10,360 nucleotides of DNA, from contig JAHFTP010000047.1 in NCBI GenBank assembly GCA_023265495.1, positions 1-10,360 of the forward strand, written 5' to 3'. Each line of letters opens with the position of its first letter. The stretch's first letter is position 1. Of the stretch, positions 5,920 to 10,360 are shown one piece after another. The notes under the pieces were generated by a model that had not been told where the DNA came from, made no database searches, and saw nothing but the letters and a program-made list of their open reading frames with translations. The translations under genes were made by a program, and so were the position numbers. This DNA is from Chlamydiota bacterium. Its GTDB lineage: Bacteria > Chlamydiota > Chlamydiia > Chlamydiales > Rhabdochlamydiaceae.

Positions 5920-5926
5920 TAAGGTA

Positions 5927-7738
5927 ATGCCCGATACTGTACAGCCAGCTCAACAACCAATACAACAACCAGTTCACAGTAATGGTGTAAAGGCGCCTGC
6001 TCAAGCTCCAGCGAATCCTGCGCATGTAGATAGCGATTCGGATGAAAAGTCAGTGATCGATGTGCTTCTCGAGGAGAATTTGCTTACAAAAGAACAATAC
6101 GAGGATATAAAGGTAAAGAGTGCCACCTTAGGACAATCTCCAACAGTCATACTCAAGTCGATGAACGTAGTATCTGAGGAAAAAGTCTCCGAGGCTGCTG
6201 CAAAGATCCTTGGTGTTCCTTATATTTCGCTTTCTACAATCTCCTTTTCTCCACAAGCCGTCAGTTTCCTTGCCAAAGCTGTTGTAGAGCGCTTTCTCCT
6301 GATACCCTTTTTGTACGATGAGCAGACCCAAACGCTTTCTGTCGCTATGGCAAACCCAATTGATCTTGATGCTCTGGCTTTTGTGAGGCAGAAGACAGGT
6401 CTCAACATTAGGTCATTTGCAGCTTCTCCAACTGACGTATTAAAGGCAATTGATCAGCAATACAAAGAGGAGTTAGTTGGTGAGGTTGGGGCTGCAATTA
6501 AAGAGACGGAAGAATATTCGCAGAAACGCACAGTCGATAGTAAGCAGATTGCCCAGATTATTACGGATGCTCCTATAGCAAAAATAGTTTCTACGATTCT
6601 TGAATATGCTGTTAACAGTAGATCTTCAGATGTACATATCGAGCCTTTTGAGGATAGGATTAGGGTGCGCTATAGAATTGACGGGATTTTATATGATAAA
6701 TTGAGCCTTCCGAGGAATGTGCAGGAATCAGTTGTCTCGCGTATTAAAATTCTTGCAGAGCTAAAGATCGATGAGCATAGAATGCCCCAAGATGGTCGTT
6801 TTAATTTCAAATTAGACAAAAACGAAGTAGATATTCGTGTATCTGTTCTCCCAACGGTAAAAGGAGAAAAAATAGTTATGAGACTTCTTCCCAAAAATGG
6901 TGGTTTGCCGACTATGGCTGAATTGGGTTTGGGTGGTACTTCGCTCAAAAGTCTGGAGATGGCGATTCTCAGGCCCCATGGGGTCATATTAGTCTGTGGC
7001 CCGACAGGTAGCGGAAAAACGACGACGCTCTACTCTATTCTTTCCCGGTTAAATACTGCTAGGGTTAACATCGCTTCTTTGGAAGACCCTGTTGAGTATG
7101 AGATTTCAGGAATAAATCAGGTTCAGGTGAATGCTGCTGTAGGGCTTACTTTTGCCTCTGGACTCCGCTCTTTTTTGCGGCAAGACCCGAACATAATTTT
7201 GGTCGGTGAGATTCGTGATAAGGAGACGACAGAGCTTGCCATTCAAGCTGCTTTGACAGGGCATCTTGTTTTCTCTACGCTACATACCTCAAGTGCTGCC
7301 GGTGCCTTGCCTAGGCTTGTTGATTTGGGAGCGGAAAACTTTCTTCTGGCATCGACGGTGAATGCAATCGTCGGACAGCGTATTGTCAGAAAAATTTGCG
7401 CGCATTGCAAAGAGTCCTTTATCCCTCCGGAGCAACTTATTGAAGAGATGCGACATGTGTTGGGCCCGCTTTTTCCTACGAACAAAGACATCAGGCTTTA
7501 TAGGGGTAAGGGATGTACTGACTGTGGTGATTTGGGATATATTGGAAGAATAGGGATTTATGAAGTGCTACCTATCTCTCAGAAAATTGCCCAGCTTATT
7601 TTGGAGAAGCTGGATGAAATCGCCATAGCAAAAGAGGCAATGAGTGAAGGGATGATTACGATCAGGCAGGACGGTTATTTGAAGGCATTACAAGGACTGA
7701 CAACTGTGGAAGAGGTTCTGCGCGTAGCACAAGAGTAG
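5927..7738 (+). CDS. pilB: Type IV pilus extension ATPase PilB
   Basis: The 603-residue protein is a GspE/PilB-type hexameric ATPase that powers pilin polymerisation at the cytoplasmic side of the membrane. Residues 1-38 are a Pro/Gln/Ala-rich, probably disordered leader. Residues about 42-182 form the MshEN (T2SSE N-terminal) domain (SVIDVLLEENLLTKEQYEDI, then ILGVPYISLSTISF). The ATPase core follows: the PAS-like N2 part with SSDVHIEPFEDRIRVRYRIDG, Walker A GPTGSGKT at 358-365, the Asp box around ASLEDPVEYEI, Walker B IILVGEIRD from 423, and the His box LVFSTLHT. Two CxxC pairs at 491/494 and 530/533 form the zinc-binding C-terminal element that separates PilB from PilT. Length is in the usual range (about 560-620). 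It is the first gene of the pil cluster and divergent from the regulator pair. The start matches the leaderless promoter. Confidence 0.96.
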   Translation: MPDTVQPAQQPIQQPVHSNGVKAPAQAPANPAHVDSDSDEKSVIDVLLEENLLTKEQYEDIKVKSATLGQSPTVILKSMNVVSEEKVSEAAAKILGVPYISLSTISFSPQAVSFLAKAVVERFLLIPFLYDEQTQTLSVAMANPIDLDALAFVRQKTGLNIRSFAASPTDVLKAIDQQYKEELVGEVGAAIKETEEYSQKRTVDSKQIAQIITDAPIAKIVSTILEYAVNSRSSDVHIEPFEDRIRVRYRIDGILYDKLSLPRNVQESVVSRIKILAELKIDEHRMPQDGRFNFKLDKNEVDIRVSVLPTVKGEKIVMRLLPKNGGLPTMAELGLGGTSLKSLEMAILRPHGVILVCGPTGSGKTTTLYSILSRLNTARVNIASLEDPVEYEISGINQVQVNAAVGLTFASGLRSFLRQDPNIILVGEIRDKETTELAIQAALTGHLVFSTLHTSSAAGALPRLVDLGAENFLLASTVNAIVGQRIVRKICAHCKESFIPPEQLIEEMRHVLGPLFPTNKDIRLYRGKGCTDCGDLGYIGRIGIYEVLPISQKIAQLILEKLDEIAIAKEAMSEGMITIRQDGYLKALQGLTTVEEVLRVAQE

Positions 7739-7741
7739 AGA

Positions 7742-7790
7742 GTGGTTAGTGGTTAGGTTTTAGTGGTTAGACTAATCACTAGTCACTAAT
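7742..7790. repeat. Degenerate heptanucleotide tandem repeat in the pilB-pilT gap
   Basis: Seven consecutive 7-base units fill most of this 61-base gap. Units 1, 2 and 4 are GTGGTTA and unit 3 is GGTTTTA. Unit 5 is a transition unit, and units 6 and 7 are CACTAGT and CACTAAT, close to the reverse complement of the first type. The switch creates a hairpin: TAGTGGTTA (7761-7769), loop GAC, TAATCACTA (7773-7781), 9 pairs including one G-T. No T-tract follows, so it is not a standard terminator, but it lies 19 bases before the pilT ATG and could affect pilT expression. Confidence 0.75.
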
Positions 7791-7799
7791 CGTCAAACT

Positions 7800-8867
7800 A
7801 TGGATATTCGGGAATTACTATTGTTATTAATTAAAAGTAAAGGGTCCGACCTTCACCTGATGGTCGGTATTCCACCTACTATTAGGGTTGATGGATCTCT
7901 CTCAGCTCTTACTATTTATCCTGCACTCACAAAGGATCTTATTGAAGCAATGACGTTTTCTCTTTTGAGTCCCGAGCAGAAAGATGTCTTCATGACCAAC
8001 AAGGAGTTTGATTTTTCATATAGCTTTAATGGTCAATCGGATCAGGCTGTGGGGAGATTCCGTATCAATGTTTATTTTCAGCGCGGAACGATATCGGTTG
8101 CTATACGTTTCTTAGCACCAAGGGTACGTACTATTGAAGAGCTTAGCTTGCCAAAAATTTGCGGTGATTTTTCAAAACATAAGCAGGGCTTTGTCCTTGT
8201 GACAGGCCCATCAGGTCATGGAAAATCAAGCACTTTAGCTGCAATTATCAATGAAATTAATCTCAATAGATTGGTGCATATACTGACGATAGAAGATCCT
8301 ATTGAGTACATATATCCCAAAGGAACAAGTATTATTTCTCAGAGAGAAATGGGTATGGATACTCACTCCTGGCCTATGGCTCTGAGAGCTGCTCTTCGTG
8401 AAGATCCTGACGTGGTACTTATAGGAGAAATGAGAGATCCTGAGACCATGCAGGCTGCAATTACTCTGGCTGAGACAGGCCATCTTGTTTTTTCCACACT
8501 TCACACAAATTCCGCTGCACAAAGCATTGACAGAATTGTCGATTCTTTTGGAGCCGATCAAAAATTACAAATCAGAATGCAGTTAGCCTCCACTTTGCGG
8601 GGCATTGTTTCTCAGAGATTATTGCCAAAAATTGGCGGCGGCCGTATTCCTGCCGTTGAGGTGCTCATCGGAACGCCCGCTGTTGCCAGCAATATACGTG
8701 ATGGCAAAACTCACCTTATTGACTCTGTGATCCAGACCTCAAAAGACATGGGTATGATAACAATTGATGAGTCTCTTGCTCAGCTTGTGCGTGATGGTAT
8801 TGTGAGTCTGGATGATGCGATGAGCTATGCGCTGAGAGAAGACGAACTCCTAAGATTGGTGGGATAG
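7800..8867 (+). CDS. pilT: Type IV pilus retraction ATPase PilT
   Basis: The 355-residue protein is a PilT-type hexameric ATPase that drives pilus depolymerisation and retraction. The N-terminus MDIRELLLLLIKSKGSDLHL and PPTIRVDGSL are family signatures. Walker A is GPSGHGKS at 136-143, a variant of the usual GPTGSGKS. The Asp box is TIEDPIEYIYP, Walker B is VVLIGEMRD from 205, and the His box is ETGHLVFSTLHTNSA. The C-terminal region includes LRGIVSQRLLPK and the helix pair GMITIDESLAQLVRDGIVSLDDAM. It lacks the MshEN domain and CxxC pairs of PilB, and its length matches PilT (about 345-370). It follows pilB by 61 bases, filled by the heptad repeat. No Shine-Dalgarno site and no convincing separate promoter were found, so read-through from pilB is likely. 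Confidence 0.95.
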   Translation: MDIRELLLLLIKSKGSDLHLMVGIPPTIRVDGSLSALTIYPALTKDLIEAMTFSLLSPEQKDVFMTNKEFDFSYSFNGQSDQAVGRFRINVYFQRGTISVAIRFLAPRVRTIEELSLPKICGDFSKHKQGFVLVTGPSGHGKSSTLAAIINEINLNRLVHILTIEDPIEYIYPKGTSIISQREMGMDTHSWPMALRAALREDPDVVLIGEMRDPETMQAAITLAETGHLVFSTLHTNSAAQSIDRIVDSFGADQKLQIRMQLASTLRGIVSQRLLPKIGGGRIPAVEVLIGTPAVASNIRDGKTHLIDSVIQTSKDMGMITIDESLAQLVRDGIVSLDDAMSYALREDELLRLVG

Positions 8868-8882
8868 GGCGGAGAAATATAA

Positions 8883-8910
8883 TGCAAAGTGCAAAGTTCA
8901 AAATTAAGGA
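8883..8910. repeat. Heptanucleotide repeat block A in the pilT-pilC gap
   Basis: Four 7-base units: TGCAAAG twice, then TTCAAAA and TTAAGGA. The end of this block (8893-8909) is nearly complementary to the start of block B (8942-8958), with 15 of 17 pairs, enclosing an AT-rich 32-base loop that itself holds TTTATA (8915-8920) and TATAAA (8927-8932). The gap could thus fold into a long AU-rich hairpin. Confidence 0.65.
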
Positions 8911-8941
8911 AGAATTTATAGATAATTATAAAATAAAAGTA

Positions 8942-9004
8942 CCTTAACTTTTAACTTTTAACCTTTAAGTTGTTTTGTTTCGAGTTTCGTATTTCGATAT
9001 TCGA
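8942..9004. repeat. Heptanucleotide repeat block B in the pilT-pilC gap
   Basis: Nine 7-base units run in register up to just before pilC. They begin as CCTTAAC, TTTTAAC (twice) and CTTTAAG, pass through TTGTTTT, and become GTTTCGA, GTTTCGT, ATTTCGA and TATTCGA. The unit sequence changes along the array while the 7-base period is kept. Nothing coding was seen in the 153-base gap 8868-9020, and no clear promoter or Shine-Dalgarno site precedes pilC. Confidence 0.7.
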
Positions 9005-9020
9005 ATTTTAATTCTAATGT

Positions 9021-10223
9021 ATGAAGCTTTATTATCGTGCGGTAACTCAAGATGGAAAGAATGTCAGCGGGATTATTGATGCGAAAGATCCCAAAGAGGT
9101 AGCAACCTATTTGAGGAAGCATAAGCTCGTTCCTATTAAGATTGCTCCTGCTACTGAAACCGGATTCAAGAAGATATTATCCTTTTTTAGAAAAACATCG
9201 ACTTCTGATCTTGTTTTTTTTACGAGGCAACTTGCCTCAATGCTTTCTGCAGGACTGACGCTTATCCAGGCACTTGTCATACTGAAAAATCAAATCCCCA
9301 ACAAGGCTATGTCAAATATCATTAGCGATATAATAACGGATCTGGAGGATGGAAAAACATTTTCACTTGCGATAGAAAAATATCCCAACATCTTCTCCCC
9401 TATTTATGTTTCCCTCATTCGCACAGCAGAAGGTTCAGGTTTGTTTGATAAAATTATTGTTCGCTTGGCAGACAATCTTGAGAAACAGCAGAATCTTCAA
9501 AAGAAAGTAAGAGGTGCGTTGATCTATCCTGCGATCGTTATATCTATGATGATTGTTGTGGTCATCGTTATGATGGTAGTTGTCGTACCGCAATTGAACA
9601 TTCTCTATGGTAACGTGGAGACTGCCCTGCCTTTACCGACGCTCATAATAATTTCTCTCTCTCAGTTCTTTGTTAATTTTTGGTATGTTCTTTTGGCAGC
9701 TATGGTTGGGGGCGCTGTCTATGCCCGCAACTGGTACAGAAAGCCAACGGGCAGAAAATTTGTAGACACGTATATTCTGAAAATTCCTGTTTTAGGTAGG
9801 TTGCTGAGGGAAAATATGATGGCAGAGTTTACCAGAACTTTAGGTTTATTAGTAAATTCTGGCTCTATGGTCGTCGCCTCACTGCTTCGGAGTTCAGAAG
9901 TTGTTGGGAATGTGCTCTATAAAGAGGCAATCGTTTTGGTAGCAAAGAAGGTGGAAAAAGGTATATCTATAGGTGACGCGATGTCAGCCAGTCCCCTCTT
10001 CCCTCCCATGGTCGTAGAGATGGTTAAAATCGGTGAGCAGACAGGTAAGCTCTATGATTCACTTCTGAGATCCTCCGAGTATTTTGAAAGTAATGTTGAG
10101 GAGACAATAAAGGTACTCACCACCTTATTTGAGCCTGTGATCATGGTTATTTTGGCAGTAGGCGTAGGGTTCTTAATCATCGCAGTCATCACGCCTTTCT
10201 ACAATCTTATATCCGCAATTTAG
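9021..10223 (+). CDS. pilC: Type IV pilus inner-membrane platform protein PilC (GspF family)
   Basis: The 400-residue protein is the polytopic platform on which PilB and PilT act during pilus assembly and retraction. The N-terminus KLYYRAVTQDGKNVSGIIDA is typical of PilC/GspF. Two tandem T2SSF domains are visible: the first at about 62-190 (FTRQLASMLSAGLTLIQAL, then SPIYVSLIRTAEGSG), the second at about 265-395 (FTRTLGLLVNSGSMVVASL, then PPMVVEMVKIGEQTGKL). Hydrophobic membrane segments lie at about 170-190, 207-232 and 367-395, matching the usual three-helix topology. Length is normal (about 400). It follows pilT by 153 bases filled with heptad repeats; no Shine-Dalgarno site is present. An out-of-frame ATG at 9017 is ignored because the family N-terminus fixes the start at 9021. 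Confidence 0.95.
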   Translation: MKLYYRAVTQDGKNVSGIIDAKDPKEVATYLRKHKLVPIKIAPATETGFKKILSFFRKTSTSDLVFFTRQLASMLSAGLTLIQALVILKNQIPNKAMSNIISDIITDLEDGKTFSLAIEKYPNIFSPIYVSLIRTAEGSGLFDKIIVRLADNLEKQQNLQKKVRGALIYPAIVISMMIVVVIVMMVVVVPQLNILYGNVETALPLPTLIIISLSQFFVNFWYVLLAAMVGGAVYARNWYRKPTGRKFVDTYILKIPVLGRLLRENMMAEFTRTLGLLVNSGSMVVASLLRSSEVVGNVLYKEAIVLVAKKVEKGISIGDAMSASPLFPPMVVEMVKIGEQTGKLYDSLLRSSEYFESNVEETIKVLTTLFEPVIMVILAVGVGFLIIAVITPFYNLISAI

Positions 10224-10234
10224 CCTGATCTCAC

Positions 10235-10264
10235 TTGACAATTTTTTTGGATAGCATGTATTAT
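10235..10264 (+). promoter_or_regulatory. Strong promoter downstream of pilC
   Basis: A perfect -35 TTGACA (10235-10240), an 18-base spacer and TATTAT (10259-10264) make the best-scoring promoter on the plus strand, starting 11 bases after the pilC stop. The predicted start is about 10271. A separate strong promoter at this place would suit an abundant product such as a pilin. Confidence 0.65.
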
Positions 10265-10281
10265 TGGTTAATATATTGGGC

Positions 10282-10317
10282 ATGGCATTGAAGAAGTTGT
10301 GGTATAAATATATCTAA
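10282..10317 (+). CDS. Possible 11-codon leader ORF
   Basis: ATG to TAA encodes MALKKLWYKYI. It would begin about 11 bases after the predicted transcription start and end 15 bases before the next ATG. It could be a leader peptide or a chance ORF; it has no Shine-Dalgarno site and no recognisable motif. Confidence 0.15.
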   Translation: MALKKLWYKYI

Positions 10318-10332
10318 CGCTCTATTGACACT

Positions 10333-10360
10333 ATGAGTAGAACAAGAAGTAGATCCATCA
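10333..10360 (+). CDS. Possible start of the next gene, perhaps a prepilin (cut by the window edge)
   Basis: Only nine codons are visible from the ATG: MSRTRSRSI. A short basic N-terminus is compatible with the leader of a class III (type IV) prepilin, which would be cleaved before a hydrophobic FTLIE-type segment lying outside the window. Position after pilC and behind a strong promoter fits, but the hydrophobic segment is not seen, so this is a guess from context. No Shine-Dalgarno site is visible. Confidence 0.3.

Noticed and set aside
7742..9004. Intergenic repeats as a CRISPR array
   Set aside because: The units are only 7 bases, contiguous and degenerate, with no unique spacers and no cas genes nearby.
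10325..10360. A second perfect TTGACA (10325-10330) just before the ATG at 10333
   Set aside because: No good -10 box occurs at 16-18 bases spacing; the next TAGATC is at 19 bases and would fall inside the following gene.

Overview
The window looks like part of a genome from the Candidate Phyla Radiation (Patescibacteria, probably Parcubacteria-like). This is inferred from the set and style of proteins: a short clamp-loader delta-prime without a P-loop, a divergent sigma-70 factor, a pilB-pilT-pilC cluster with a GPSGHGKS-type PilT, small intergenic gaps, and a near absence of Shine-Dalgarno sites. The standard bacterial code reads every gene cleanly. No rRNA, tRNA, CRISPR array, insertion sequence or prophage was seen. 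No stretch without a gene exceeds about 155 bases.

Left part (1-5780), all on the minus strand. In transcription order it holds a protein that joins a sigma-region-4-like helix-turn-helix to four 17-residue NUMOD3 repeats (5780-4779), a complete but divergent sigma-70 factor (4741-3287), the DNA polymerase III delta-prime subunit (3254-2517), an aldo/keto reductase (2508-1633), the RarA/MgsA AAA+ ATPase (1549-350), and the 5' end of a secreted subtilisin-like protease that runs off the window (264-1). The sigma factor also seems to carry an extra region-4-like helix-turn-helix between regions 1.2 and 2.

Right part (5927-10360), plus strand, divergent from the left block. This is a type IV pilus motor and platform cluster: pilB (extension ATPase), pilT (retraction ATPase), pilC (inner-membrane platform), then a strong promoter and the first 28 bases of what may be a prepilin gene. 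The 146-base divergent region 5781-5926 contains promoters facing both ways, so the regulator pair and the pilus cluster share one control region.

Most striking non-genic features: (1) an 83-bp palindromic element lying in frame inside the delta-prime gene, like the protein-inserted palindromic elements known from Rickettsia; (2) gaps in the pil cluster filled by degenerate tandem repeats with a strict 7-base period but several different unit sequences; (3) several promoters whose -10 box ends only 7-9 bases before the ATG, which predicts leaderless or nearly leaderless mRNAs for pilB, the aldo/keto reductase and rarA. The adjacent sigma factor and sigma4-NUMOD3 protein are the best candidate here for an undescribed regulatory pair.
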